Assembly: GCA_022560025.1 (NCBI GenBank)
Contig: JAFISE010000193.1
Location: 1 to 44,435, forward strand
From: Stagonosporopsis chrysanthemi
Lineage: Eukaryota; Ascomycota; Dothideomycetes; Pleosporales; Didymellaceae
Direction of reading: 5' to 3'
Length of the DNA: 44,435 nt
The notes under the pieces were generated by a model that was given only the letters and a program-made list of their open reading frames with translations, searched no databases and had not been told where the DNA came from. The first letter of the stretch is position 1, and every line of letters starts with the position of its first letter. Of this stretch, positions 20,736 through 31,321 are shown in pieces. Made by a program: the position numbers and the translations under genes.

Positions 20736-21365
20736 TCAGGACACACCAAATCCACCCCCGAGAGGCGCCATGCCATGTCCATCCTGGAACGCAAAGTCCT
20801 TGGGATCATGGCTCTTCCTCGAATGCGCCATCCTACTAACCTGATCTAACAAGTCCTGCTCCGTGCTTTTCCCCGGAATGAAGACCAGCCCAGCATCCGG
20901 CGCCATGATACCCGTGCCCACAAAGTTTCCCGCCGCATCGTGCGCATAGCGCTCATTGTATAGCCGGCGCGTCATGGGTCGCGTTACAATGCGACGCGTT
21001 ACGGTGCCCACATTGCGGAAGGCAAGATAGTCTTTAAGCGATTTCTTGTCATGGCTGTAGATGAAGGGGACGTCGATTTTTTCATCCGGGTCTCCTTCGC
21101 GCAACTGGCGGAGGTCGCGTGCTGCGGCGTCAGCGGTGTAGGCTAGGGGTGGGCCGCTGGGGTGCGTTAGCTTTGGTGGGACAGTGGGGAGTGGGGCCTT
21201 GCGATTCAGTGTATGCTGGAACTTGATCCTGAGCGGGCCCGTGCTCTTGGGGCATAATTGAGGTGTTATTATATGATTTGTTGGAGTTGGATTGTAGACA
21301 CGATGGATTGCTGCACACCGAGTGTTGGTCGATGAGTGGGCGTGTCTCAAAGTTCCTACAAACAT
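20736..21365 (-). CDS. Unrecognised protein, possibly mitochondrial
   Basis: The single-exon frame encodes 209 residues from the ATG at 21365; an open frame extends 21 bp further upstream without an ATG. The N-terminal 60 residues are basic and poor in acidic residues, with Ser/Thr/Arg, compatible with a mitochondrial presequence (inference). The C-terminal part is well balanced and looks truly coding: DEKIDVPFIYSHDKKSLKDY, VTRRIVTRPMTRRLYNERYA, and a Gly-rich end GHGMAPLGGGFG. No catalytic motif or membrane segment is visible, and I do not recognise the family. It converges on the peroxiredoxin pseudogene, with 117 bp between the two stops. Confidence 0.6.
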   Translation of the reverse strand: MFVGTLRHAHSSTNTRCAAIHRVYNPTPTNHIITPQLCPKSTGPLRIKFQHTLNRKAPLPTVPPKLTHPSGPPLAYTADAAARDLRQLREGDPDEKIDVPFIYSHDKKSLKDYLAFRNVGTVTRRIVTRPMTRRLYNERYAHDAAGNFVGTGIMAPDAGLVFIPGKSTEQDLLDQVSRMAHSRKSHDPKDFAFQDGHGMAPLGGGFGVS

Positions 21366-21924
21366 TGGCCCCGGGTACCGGTACACGGTTTATATGTATC
21401 TGAGCAGTCCTCTTGAGCGGCGCTCTCCGTTCCCGCTACAACGCAGCTAGTTCTCACCGAGAGCTCAATGCGGCTGCCTTAGACGAGGGCAGATCAACAG
21501 GCCTATTCGAAATCTCAGAAAGCTTAGCCTAGTTTCAAACTACTCAAAGAACATTATCGGAGATCCAAGAGCTCAGCCCACGATAATCAAGATTAGGGTG
21601 GCTGATTGACTGCGCCTCCCACCGGACTTTGCTCCGGTTATACACTAACGTGTTGTAGCATAAAGAAAGAAGGTCAGCCTTCGAAGCCTCCACGCCTCTC
21701 ATGCTGATGGCGAATCTCAGACTATGTAGACACGTTTAGAGTTCAGCTAAATTCTTCCCGACTGCAGCGCCGACTATCCACCTTAGGGAGAACTACGATC
21801 TTCAGCGTCCGTGTCGATCCTGGAGCAAGCCTATATACGCAACATGGGGTATTTGGTTGCAAGAATCCTCGCCAGCGGATACCCAATATTTTCCCATCCT
21901 ACTCTGCTATGTAGATGTCACCGT
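21366..21924. other. Spacer without recognised gene
   Basis: No coding signal is seen. A small perfect hairpin (ACCGGA...TCCGGT, about 21622-21639) is present but not distinctive. Confidence 0.5.
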
Positions 21925-23203
21925 TCAAGTCACCGTCCCAGCCACTTGAGAGTTCAGGAGTGGCTCTAGTATCGTTCTTGTCAAAAAAACCGTCACCGTC
22001 TGAGGGCGAACAGGGAGTGCGGCCATTGTACTCGTGGTGGTTCTGATGGAGATACTCGTGATAACCGATGTTATAGGAGAATGTACCGTTATGGTCTCTG
22101 GAGGAAGAGTTTGCGTCGATGTTGAGTAAACAGTAGTGGGTTGGATCAAATTTTGTTTTATGATCGCAGCAGCGCTCGAAGTGAGTGTAAAGGTGGTGGT
22201 GACCGTCCGCGCTGAGGTGGGCAAGACAGCTCTGGTCACGGTCGCCGTCTTCATCACAGTCAGCGGGTAGACAAAGGTAATGGACGTTGATGAAGTAACC
22301 AATTGGATCAGAGTGGACATCGTGGTGACGAAAATCAGTGAAGTAGTAGTCGTGATCAAAGTTGACACAACTGTCGTGGGAATCGGTGAAGTAGTAGCCG
22401 TGACCAGGGTTGACACAACTGTTGTAGGAATCGGTAAAGTATTAGTTGTGACCAGGGTTGACACAACTGTTGTGGGAATCAGTGAGGTAGTAGTCGTGAC
22501 CAGAGTCAACACAACTGTCGTGGGAATTGGTGAGGTAGTAGTAGTGACCAGGGTTGACACAACTGTCGTGGGGATCAGTGAAGTAGTAGTTGTAACCAGA
22601 ATTGACACAACTGTTGTGGGAACTAATAAAGTAGTAGTCGTGACCAGAATTGACACAACTGTTGTGGGAATCAGCGAAGTAACAGTCTCGATCAGAGTGG
22701 AGAAGACTGTGATAGAAGTCGATGAGGTAACAGTATTCGTCAAAGTGGTCACAACTGTGGCAGAAGGGATGTCTGTAAAGACTGTGGTTGTCGCGATAGG
22801 ATCTTCGAAAGGCGGTAGAACGCATCCGATATCGTAATAAGAATACGGCGAAAAACGATCAACTTTGAACTTTGGGGCGCTGAGCTGCCATATTAGTTTC
22901 AACGTCTGTATTGTACCGGAGCACTTACATAGACATAGCAAAGAATTCACAGTATTGCCCATCAGAGTCGCGCCAGTATGAGTACCGGAAGGCTTTGCAT
23001 TTTGGGTCCTTTCTGCAATAGGAGGCGCATAAGTTGAGAGTTGGTGAGCCATTGTAAAAGAAGTTGCCCATAAACCAGGAGATGCTCAGCTGATCATGAT
23101 AGCCAGTGATATTACATGCTAAGTTTTGTGCAGATACGCTGGGTATTGGCGTCAGGAACAAAAGCAGAAGATTGATGATATTCGACGCGGGAGACATTTT
23201 CAC
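21925..23203 (-). CDS. Secreted PAN/apple-like protein with Thr-rich tandem-repeat stalk
   Basis: Two exons, 23203-22929 and 22879-21925, are separated by a 49-nt intron (GTAAGT..CTCAG) and give 409 residues. The N-terminus has a signal peptide (hydrophobic core INLLLLFLTPIPSVSA). A small Cys-rich domain follows, with CASYCRKDPKCKAFRYSY and YCEFFAMS resembling PAN/apple or WSC-type carbohydrate-binding folds. After SPYSYYDIGC begins a long Thr/Ser/Val-rich region made of a 16-residue repeat (consensus S-x-I-P-T-T-V-V-S-T-L-V-T-T-T-T), eight copies, and further Thr-rich sequence to the end. No GPI-anchor tail or second membrane segment is obvious. Such proteins sit on the cell surface or are secreted, with the Thr-rich part O-mannosylated (family knowledge). 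The function is unknown; adhesion or carbohydrate binding is possible. Confidence 0.78.
22294..22677 (-). repeat. 48-bp coding minisatellite, eight copies
   Basis: Eight tandem 48-bp units encode the 16-residue Thr/Val repeat of the PAN-like protein, with diverged half-related units on each side. All copies keep frame, so unit number can change without breaking the gene. The opposite strand is also open over the array, a by-product of its composition. Confidence 0.9.
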
Positions 23204-24026
23204 TGTGTGTACGGAGCTAAGAAAACCAGAAATTGTTCAGAAGACAGGACCTTAGGTAAAGTTATCCGACAGATAAAGATCCGAGTTTGCCGCCCCGTCG
23301 TGCTTGAAGATGCGGTGGAATGCGCAATAATACTCGATGTGCAGTATCTGACAATACGATCTTCACGTGAGCACTACATGCTTCGAGAAAAGATATTATA
23401 GTCGATGCGATGTTTTGGAATGCATAATCACCGACCGCTGCTGCAACACCGCCCGACAATATGGTCTGTAAAGAGTGTCTGCTAAGGGCAAGTTGCTGGT
23501 CGCCCGCAGCAGGTGGTCGAGGAATAGCGAAGAGATTCAAGGGAGGAGCATAAAGCCAGCCCTTTTGAGTCGTCATGCAAGGAATAAGCCTTGTGCCATG
23601 AGGAAATGGCATCATGTTGAGCTCAAAGTTGCGACGATCGGAAAACTACATGATACATAGCGTGTGCAGCCGCACAGGGGTAGCACCAAGCCTTACCTCT
23701 TAGGGCATTGTATAGCAGACTACAATAGGATCAGTGAATCCGTTAAGGTGAGATGCTATAGGAATCGACATGAAGATCGCCGCACTCAACAGTCGTGTAG
23801 GGGTGCTTAGTGAATTCTACAGTTCTACGGGAGGGAGCTGCTTCAGTGATATCGACAACCCTGATCGAAGATACTCGGAAATCGTTTTGTCCCCTTGACT
23901 CGAGGACGGTATTGGTCGGGGAAAAACGCCGAGTATGGAGGTAGGTAGCACAAGCATTGTTATTGTCGTTGCGGAAGCATGCAGGCGATCGGAAAGCTCC
24001 GCCTACCCAAGCCCTTGCTGTCAGCC
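23204..24026. other. Spacer with no supported gene
   Basis: This holds the promoter of the PAN-like gene. An open frame on the minus strand (23262-23615) has a stretch that looks faintly coding (LSRHSLQTILSGGVAAAVGD), but I could not connect it to a gene. Confidence 0.45.
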
Positions 24027-25169
24027 TTAAGATCTCTTCAAAACAGCTACGACGACCTGGATCCTGCCAACGTCTGCATACGCGCCATGTCCAATTTCTT
24101 CAGGCCACATATCTGGATGTAGTATCGTGTACTCGACCAGCTCGGCCCCCTCGACGGCCTGGAGCTTCTCGAGGAATGCGTCTTGCCCAGGATACGCGAA
24201 CGGTATCGCAACTCCTGTGTACACAATTATGACACCCCTTCTGGAAAGCATTTGCATACCCTCTAGGACAATTCTGAGCGAGATGTCGAGTCCAAACTCA
24301 GCACCACCGTCTGCATACATAGGGAGGTCCTTTCCATCGGCACTGGAGGCGATGTATGGTGGATTACTGATGATTAGATCTATTCCAGCCTTTCTATCAT
24401 CACTGGGTACGGCAGCGTAGAGATTTGACTCATAATAGTCAACTTTAGCACCGGCCAGATGTGCGTTAACGCTCCCAAGCCTCAGTGCTCTTGGGTTGAG
24501 GTCCAGACCAAGGACTTTCGCCTGTGGATAGGTTCTGGCCAAATGTATCGCGCCCGCGCCCGAACCACAACATACATCTATTGCACTGCTCAGATTCTGC
24601 GGCAAATGATGTTGTGCTGTTTGTAGGAACTGTGTGTATAGGTATGTGTCTGGACCGAAGAATACCGAATCCGATGAGGCAGGGAAAGACGAGTGAATGT
24701 AGTAGAGTGGTATCGCAGGCTTCTGAACATTGGGCAAGTAGAAGTTGGACACACGAACGGTCGATCGATATTCATCCTTAATATCTCCATCGATGATGAT
24801 CGAGGCTCCTCGCAGACTCTCAAACACATCGTCGGGTATCAGAATTTTGAGGGTCTGCCTGAAGAGATCATCAGCAGAGAACACACGCCAACTCCTAGTA
24901 TAGGATTGTGGCAGAAAAGGCCATGACTTTAAGCTCGTCTTTGAACCTTCGCACCACTGAAGACAGACTCGAGTGGAAATTGCGTACCTAGAACACGGCA
25001 GACTCCATCCAAAGAAGTCCTGTGCGTTTTGCGACTGTTGTGTCGAGGAGTCAGACCGCCTTTTCTGTACCACTCTCCCAGCTGTTTCTGGAGAGGGACA
25101 CACAAATGTGTAACCGGTCGCAGCCAAATGCTGCGTCAGTCGCTCGTATATTATGGTGAAATCAGCCAT
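24027..25169 (-). CDS. SAM-dependent methyltransferase with NPPY motif (HemK/PrmC-like)
   Basis: The frame is open for 380 residues. The catalytic half is a class I methyltransferase: motif I AIDVCCGSGAGAIHLA (SAM binding), then LGLDLNPRAL (acidic residue for the ribose), and LIISNPPYIAS, the N-P-P-Y motif used by enzymes that methylate planar nitrogens (glutamine or adenine) such as HemK/PrmC. The N-terminal part holds FGWSLP and FFGPDTYLYTQFL, which recur in a fungal family of this kind. A 93-nt in-frame intron (GTACGC at 24987 to ACTAG at 24895) may be present; removing it would give about 349 residues and a better family-like junction. The substrate is unknown. The gene is divergent from the HDO gene, 713 bp away, so the two may share control. 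Confidence 0.8.
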   Translation of the reverse strand: MADFTIIYERLTQHLAATGYTFVCPSPETAGRVVQKRRSDSSTQQSQNAQDFFGWSLPCSRYAISTRVCLQWCEGSKTSLKSWPFLPQSYTRSWRVFSADDLFRQTLKILIPDDVFESLRGASIIIDGDIKDEYRSTVRVSNFYLPNVQKPAIPLYYIHSSFPASSDSVFFGPDTYLYTQFLQTAQHHLPQNLSSAIDVCCGSGAGAIHLARTYPQAKVLGLDLNPRALRLGSVNAHLAGAKVDYYESNLYAAVPSDDRKAGIDLIISNPPYIASSADGKDLPMYADGGAEFGLDISLRIVLEGMQMLSRRGVIIVYTGVAIPFAYPGQDAFLEKLQAVEGAELVEYTILHPDMWPEEIGHGAYADVGRIQVVVAVLKRS

Positions 25170-25882
25170 GGTTATAGAGGTGTAGTTGTATTGGCACGAC
25201 TACTTCGATGTGATATGTGTGAGATTGAACCGAGTCGTTGTGCCCTGAGTTCTAGGATGACACAAGTATACAAACAACGTTACCTAGGCGTTGGAACGAC
25301 GTAACGCAGATTGCGTGCTTATACTCTGCGGCCAACGTACACGTGCGAGCGCGCGACACAATGGCTTCTGCCATCAGCGTGTAAAAGTGACGTGTCGGTA
25401 ATTTTACCCGCAGGTCTTGGCAAAGCGAAGACCGTCAAGGCTGCCGTCCTTTCATGAAGCCAAGAGCATGTTCTTGAATTGAAGTTCGTAAATAGGCAGG
25501 TGTCATTGGATTCTCCTTGTCTTGCATGTACAGCAGTGTTGGTCACGGTGGTACAACGTCTGTACCATATCTAGTCAACAGTGGCAGGATCTGTGGCGCT
25601 CGAGAGGAGATGTCACGGCCGAGTCCCATTGCGGTTATTTGTGGTGTACCACGAGGATGCTTTACGTTACCAATTGGCTCCCATTGGTCCAGTGTTTCGC
25701 AGGGGCAATAATACTGTCATGCCAGGAACTGTGCCTTGCCCCACACCTAACAATGGTATCGTCAGCGAGATCTCGACCTACTTGTTCGCCTCCTAGGCCA
25801 ACATGTATGATGTATGCAATTTCAAGAACTTGTTGGTAGAATCCCAACCATCTCGTCCGACCAAACCATACACATCTGCACA
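25170..25882. promoter_or_regulatory. Divergent intergenic region (methyltransferase / HDO protein)
   Basis: 713 bp lie between divergent genes. I see no gene inside. No defined promoter element can be named with confidence. Confidence 0.45.
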
Positions 25883-28180
25883 ATGTTTATTATACAAACC
25901 ACAATCGCAATACTGATTGCGTTTTTGGCGCTCCTTGCGTGGAGTGAGGTCCGGAATCGTCTAGCGAAAGGACGTTCAAGAAAGAAGGACCCCGAGGCCA
26001 CAAATAGTCCGCGGAGACTGTCATTCAAAGGCTGGAAGTTCAAAATTGCAGACAGCGGCCCACAGCTTGTCGCCACTGTCGAGAAACCACCAACCAGCAA
26101 TGGGGATACCGAAGCCGTTATTAAGACAGAGTCGACGGAGTTGAAGACCTACAAAGAGCTCTACTATAAGCTTCATCATCTTGAGCAACACCCTGGGATC
26201 TTGTCCCAGTGTCGCGAGCTTCTTCTGTCGTTCCTGTCAGCCACAATCAGCGAGGCTCTGGAAGATCCGGCCAGTACTATCCTTTCGGTTGACTTGTTCG
26301 CTCGAGATCGCCTGGATGAGTTCCTCAAGACAAAAGATGAGGACGTGAGCAACCGTTGGGAACAGTATCTAGCTCGTCGCAGAGCTGGAGGATCTCGCGA
26401 GATCTTTGGCGACGAGGAGGAAGCCAAGTGGTGGCTAAAACAGGCTGCTCCTGTCAAGTATGTAGACGGAGCTTGGCTCGGACACATCAACAAAATCACA
26501 ACACCATTTAAGTACCGCATGATTACCAAGAACGCATGGCAGGTCATGTCGGAAGAGCTTGGAGATGGCGACCTTGCGAAGAACCATGTCTACGTGTATA
26601 GACAGCTGATGGCCGACATCGATGCCGGGCTTCCTGCTGCAGACTCAGAGGATTTCATCGCCCCTCGCCATAAGTTTGACCAAGAGCGCTGCTGGAAGGC
26701 CGCCATCGCTCAGCTTCTGATCTCCGTGTTTCCACATGAATTCCTGCCAGAATCGTTAGGCTTCAACATGGCATACGAAAGCTTGCCGTTACATTTGCTG
26801 AAGACCGTCAAGGAGCTTCGCGAGGTCCGGCTTAACCCATACTATTTTGAGCTGCACATCTCAATCGATAACGCAGACTCGGGCCACGCTGCTATGGCAA
26901 TGGCAGCAGTTGCCGATTACATCAAGCTGGTCGAGCGGGATGAGGGCGTCGAGGCCGCACACACTGCCTGGAAGCGAGTGCAAGCGGGGTACATTCTTGC
27001 AGAGGGCTTGCCCACAACTCCCGAAAGCCCATCCTTGAAGACGGCGAAGGTGGAACCAGAGGCGCCTTTTCCACGTACCACAACAGAAGCTGCCCTCCTC
27101 GATGTCTTCGCAGCCAAAGCTTTTGTGGCGCATAAGATCCATTGCAGCAGTCGCTTGAAGATTGGCCGTCGTTCTCTTGTGGATTGGCTTGAACCAAACG
27201 CGTTCGGCAACAAACAGTGGCAGAAGGAGTTCCTTAATGACTTGGGCAATTGCAATCCCTGGGTCATCAAGGGCCATCCTGAGTACAGCAGACTGGTCAA
27301 AGAGTTATCTTGGGAGGGTAGGATGTTTGGTAGTTTCACCCAGACTGAGGTTGAAGTTGTGGAAGGCTGGATCAAGGAGCTTGGGTCGCCGGTGCAAACA
27401 TTTCAGCCAGACCCGAAAGCGTACTACGAGTTCACCAGCCAGTCGCCCGATACCTTCTCAGTAGCAGCTACCGAGGATCTGGATGTCCTTGTCGATTACC
27501 CCGTCATTGCGACTCCGGATCTTCCATCGCTCATATCGGATGGTGGAGCTTGTAATACCACCCACCCTCTCGGATCCAAGATCGACAGGTCGAAATTGCG
27601 CGATCTTCTTCCGTTATGGTTCACGTCGCCAACTCTTCTCGAAACTCTTCCCTCTGTACCGGTCCGGGCAGCGGATACGTTTGGTTCTGCGCTTGTCCGA
27701 GTATTGCGCGCGCAGACTGGTTTCAATGTTGAGGGCCAAGGCGTAGCGGGTATGGATGAGGTCCGTCGCACAGATGATGGCAGATCAGTCGGTATTGTTG
27801 AGCTCGGTTTGGAGCTTTGCAGTCGAGCAGACATTCGTAAGCCGGCAAGCCTGAAGGAAGCCGTAGCGACTGGTAATGTGGAATCAGGCGCTTACTGCAG
27901 GTGGATGGTGAGCCTGTCCATGCAGTGGCTGACACGGCGAGATATGCTCATTGGCATGTCGTGGGCGTTCATGGATCTGCACGATGCAGTTGCCAGGCTC
28001 ACCGGGCATGAGGCGCTGCTAACTCCTGCATCTGCACAAGTTCTGAAAGGAATTGTGCGAAGGGAAAGAGCTGGGCTGGAGATCTGCAAGGCGGAGATCA
28101 TGCAGAGCGAGCAGAGGAAAGCAGACTTCGAAAGAGGTCTTACAGCTGCGGAGAGAGCGATCAAGGAATTTTCTGTGTAA
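25883..28180 (+). CDS. Membrane-anchored haem-oxygenase-like di-iron (HDO) protein
   Basis: Single exon, 765 residues from the ATG at 25883 (an upstream in-frame ATG at 25814 would add 23 residues before the anchor and is less likely). An N-terminal membrane helix (FIIQTTIAILIAFLALLAW) is followed by a basic stretch. The core at about residues 100-400 is an all-helical Haem_oxygenas_2/iron-containing redox enzyme domain. It contains EELGDGDLAKNH (residues 224-235) and LHISIDNADSGHAAMA (residues 324-339), supplying the Glu, His, Asp and His ligands typical of HDO enzymes. A second region (LDVFAAKAFVAHKIH, GRRSLVDWL) and a C-terminal helical region follow. Known HDO enzymes use a di-iron site for oxidation, decarboxylation or desaturation of amino- or fatty-acid-like substrates; the substrate here is unknown. 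The frame is undamaged. Confidence 0.78.
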   Translation: MFIIQTTIAILIAFLALLAWSEVRNRLAKGRSRKKDPEATNSPRRLSFKGWKFKIADSGPQLVATVEKPPTSNGDTEAVIKTESTELKTYKELYYKLHHLEQHPGILSQCRELLLSFLSATISEALEDPASTILSVDLFARDRLDEFLKTKDEDVSNRWEQYLARRRAGGSREIFGDEEEAKWWLKQAAPVKYVDGAWLGHINKITTPFKYRMITKNAWQVMSEELGDGDLAKNHVYVYRQLMADIDAGLPAADSEDFIAPRHKFDQERCWKAAIAQLLISVFPHEFLPESLGFNMAYESLPLHLLKTVKELREVRLNPYYFELHISIDNADSGHAAMAMAAVADYIKLVERDEGVEAAHTAWKRVQAGYILAEGLPTTPESPSLKTAKVEPEAPFPRTTTEAALLDVFAAKAFVAHKIHCSSRLKIGRRSLVDWLEPNAFGNKQWQKEFLNDLGNCNPWVIKGHPEYSRLVKELSWEGRMFGSFTQTEVEVVEGWIKELGSPVQTFQPDPKAYYEFTSQSPDTFSVAATEDLDVLVDYPVIATPDLPSLISDGGACNTTHPLGSKIDRSKLRDLLPLWFTSPTLLETLPSVPVRAADTFGSALVRVLRAQTGFNVEGQGVAGMDEVRRTDDGRSVGIVELGLELCSRADIRKPASLKEAVATGNVESGAYCRWMVSLSMQWLTRRDMLIGMSWAFMDLHDAVARLTGHEALLTPASAQVLKGIVRRERAGLEICKAEIMQSEQRKADFERGLTAAERAIKEFSV

Positions 28181-29745
28181 AGATATACTGAAAATGTCTT
28201 GTTCCGGATCCTACCTACTGTCGACTCAAGAAGTCGCAGTCATACTGATAATGTCGTGCAAAACCGCGAGAGACAACACCAAGGCCTCGGGCACAAAATT
28301 GCGCTAAACTAAACCCCACTTCCTTATCCGACCCGTGAAAGCCTTCTCGCATCATGATTCACAACAGCAACGTCTGGCTCCCTTTTCGATGAACATCACT
28401 TCACGTACCATTCACATCTATACAGGGGTCACGTGTTGTTGTCATCTCCGGAGCACCACCCGATCTCGTGTGGACTGATCGCTCAACGAGCGCCGAACTT
28501 TTTTCTTCTCCAGTTCACCTTCTCTTTCTTCAAGTTGATCTCCTTCGCATTCGTGTGTGTTGACCGTATCCAATGGATCCTTGCATGGTCAATCTATAAG
28601 TTTGTCACTTGCCGTATAGTTGAGCAAATATTGAGCAGATTGTTGCACCTTGAGCGCTGTACTAAAAGCGCGCACATTTAGCCTGGCTCCTTCCCCAGTG
28701 GCTCCTTAAGGGCGATACATAAAGAGCGTCTGCCGTCGCGAGCGCCATCGGTCCTGTCGAAACACGAAATGAGTCCTGTCTCTCATCACGTCTGGCGATT
28801 CTCGACTTCCCGCAAACGCTGCATCCAAGGCAGCAATGGTACATCGAACCTTCAACGTAAAATCTTGATGCAAAGGGAGGACTGCTGAGAGAACCTCAAT
28901 GGAGTTCGGCACCAAAATACTCCCGGTCTGTGTCCTGGGCACCTACCTGCGACCGAGCAACGGCTCTACCTCACCATGATCCCACCGAAGCCAGACACGC
29001 TTCGGAGCAAGTGTGAGACATGGCGAATATGCGCGTATCGCGTTGAAAACAAAACTGGGTGGATTGGGGACTCTTTCGTCACGTGTACGAAGCCGATGGC
29101 CGTTTTCCTGGGGCCATCACAACCGGGATTCATTTACATTGCCATGCATTCATACAGTTGCAGACATTAAGGATAACGCCCAGCTGACCACAGCATACGG
29201 GGACTTGGCGGTGCACTGATTGTAATGTTATTAAGGGTAGTTCGCTAACGGCATTCTGAGTCGTGGTTCCGATGGAAATAGATTGACCCTATATCCGACA
29301 CTACGCTGCGGTATCCACAATAGCCTCCGGCACTTTTCCGGTCGAGCATCTTGCTGCAACGAGTACACTCGCTACCAGGGTGGCTTAATATCTGTCTCGT
29401 TCGGGTTTGTTCGTGTCAGGTCCACAGATGAATGCATTGCTCGATTCGCACTTCGGTCTCTCTCAGACTCCACCATCCAAGAACGACAAGACGGACTTTG
29501 CCAATCCCATTGGTATCATGGCGCCGAAAGGGCGCATCTCGAGGGTCTCGATGGCTTGGGCAACAGATGAAGGTACTGCACAAGGGCTTCGTTGATTGTC
29601 TTGGTGGAAATGTCGATATCGAAAGCAGTTTTGGCAGCATATAAGATGAGAACGAAGTCACTCTCATACCTCACCACCACAATCATTCACTTCAACACTA
29701 ACCTTCCCACTTCAACACTATCCTTTCTCCATCTTTCGCTACAAA
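28181..29745. other. Gene-free stretch at the compartment boundary
   Basis: I see no supported gene in these 1.56 kb. Short frames near 29.3-29.6 kb have no recognisable family. The last 100 bp are rich in CA/CT (CACTTCAACACTA repeated at 29690-29723), as in many fungal leaders, and lead to the LPMO gene. Base composition rises sharply at its right end. Confidence 0.5.
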
Positions 29746-30599
29746 ATGCTTTCCGCAACACTCCTTCTCGGCCTTGTCGCCACCCTTCTTGACACCACGT
29801 CTGCTCACGGTTTCGTCAGCGACGTCAGCAGCAACGGTGCCTGGGCTAAGGGCGCCGACCCTGTGTGGTTCTACCACGCCGCCAACGCGAGGCCCCAGAC
29901 CGCTGGATGGAACTCCTTGAACCAGGACAATGGCTTCGTCGAACCCGCCGCCGCTGGCACCAGCGACGTCAACTGCCACAAGAGCGCGACCGCAGGCCGT
30001 CTGTACGCCACCGTCGCCGCCGGCGCGACCCTGAACTTCCACTGGAACACCTGGCCCGAAAGCCACAAGGGCCCTATCATCAACTACATCGCGCCCTGCA
30101 ACGGTACGCACGCCAGCTCCGCGCCTGCACAAACTCTGCTAACATCCCCACAGGCGACTGCACGACACTGACCCCCGGTGCGCTCCGCTGGAGCAAGATC
30201 TCGCAGTCCGGCCTCGTCAACCCCAGCACGTCCACCTGGGTTACCGACAACCTGATCAGGAACAACTTCACCTCCTCGACCACGATCCCCAGGAACCTCA
30301 GGGCCGGCAACTACGTCATCCGCCACGAAATTATCGCCCTGCACAGCGCAGGAGGCGACAACGGCGCTCAGCTGTACCCTCAGGTATGTCGTGGAATCAC
30401 CGTGAAGAGAGACTATATGCTTACTTGTTCGCAGTGCCTCAACCTCAGGGTCACCGGCAGCGGCACCGTGGCGCCCACAGCCGGCGTTGCAGGAACCAGC
30501 CTCTACAGGCGCACTGACCCCGGACTTCTGTTCAACCTCTACAACAACCCGCAGAGCTACCCCTACCCCGGCCCGGCTCTTTGGACCGCGGCGAACTAA
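29746..30599 (+). CDS. AA9 lytic polysaccharide monooxygenase (secreted)
   Basis: Exons 29746-30103, 30154-30383 and 30435-30599 (introns of 50 and 51 nt) encode 250 residues. A 20-residue signal peptide ends before HGFVSDV, so His21 becomes the N-terminal His of the copper brace. The second copper ligand is His107 in WPESHKGP. The axial Tyr194 lies in GAQLYPQC, together with the conserved His183 and Gln192 (RHEIIALHSAGGDNGAQ). Disulfide Cys residues are in place. AA9 enzymes cleave cellulose or other beta-glucans oxidatively outside the cell. There is no cellulose-binding module or GPI tail. Codons are strongly GC-ended, as in highly expressed genes. The gene looks intact. Confidence 0.95.
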
Positions 30600-31321
30600 G
30601 ATGGGCACGGTTGGGAGCAGGCGATGGCTGCTTTTCTTTAGCTGTTCTCTTTAGCTGTACATATTTTCGAAAGGGTGTGTTATGGGGTGAAGTGGTGAAG
30701 GGGAGAAGGTGAGAAAGGGTGGAGGTTGCAGAGAGATGCTTGTCAAACCCTCGCTAGTTTTTAGAAAGTACTCACTCAATTAATAATACTTCCGCCAATT
30801 ACTGTGCCCATCGCTACTGTGGATCCTGCGCCTCCTTCTCTTCGTTCCTGAAACCCATCCGACACGCTCTCCCCTGTCCCTATCATCCTCAGCCACCTCC
30901 ATCCTCATTGCGCCAGCCGCGCAACTCCCTCCCAGGAAATCCCCCTCCATTAAAGGCCACCGCAACTCACCGACAGACAATGGCCTCGCACAAGGATTGT
31001 AGCTTCGTCGCACAGACGCGCGTTTACGGAGATGCGATTAGCAGCTCTAGTTTTACCTCGCACGTCCTCAGACCCCACAAACTCTAACAGAGCCGTGCGT
31101 TGTGCGTTATGCAGTTTTAAGAAGATTCGTCACCTCACATAGGTAAGACAGATAGGTATGAACTAGAAGCAGGGGAAAGTCAGAGCGAGGAAATAGAACA
31201 CAGAGAAGAGCAGACCTTTTAAACCAAGGCAGCGCGAAGCAAAGCAGCAAACTAGCATCAGTCCCTTCCGGGAGAGCAAACGCACTTGGACATGCGGAAA
31301 GGAAACTCGACGGCCAGATTG
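30600..31321. other. Spacer without recognised gene
   Basis: This is the 3' region of the LPMO gene and the downstream region of the CHY zinc-finger gene. No coding signal is seen. Confidence 0.5.

Noticed and set aside
22280..22837. Open frame of 185 codons on the plus strand with Val-rich repeats
   Set aside because: It is the antisense of the 48-bp Thr-rich array. The minus strand has a signal peptide, a Cys-rich domain and a clean intron, so that strand is the real gene.
23262..23615. 117-codon minus-strand frame
   Set aside because: A short segment looks faintly coding, but there is no start context, partner exon or family match; too weak to list as a gene.
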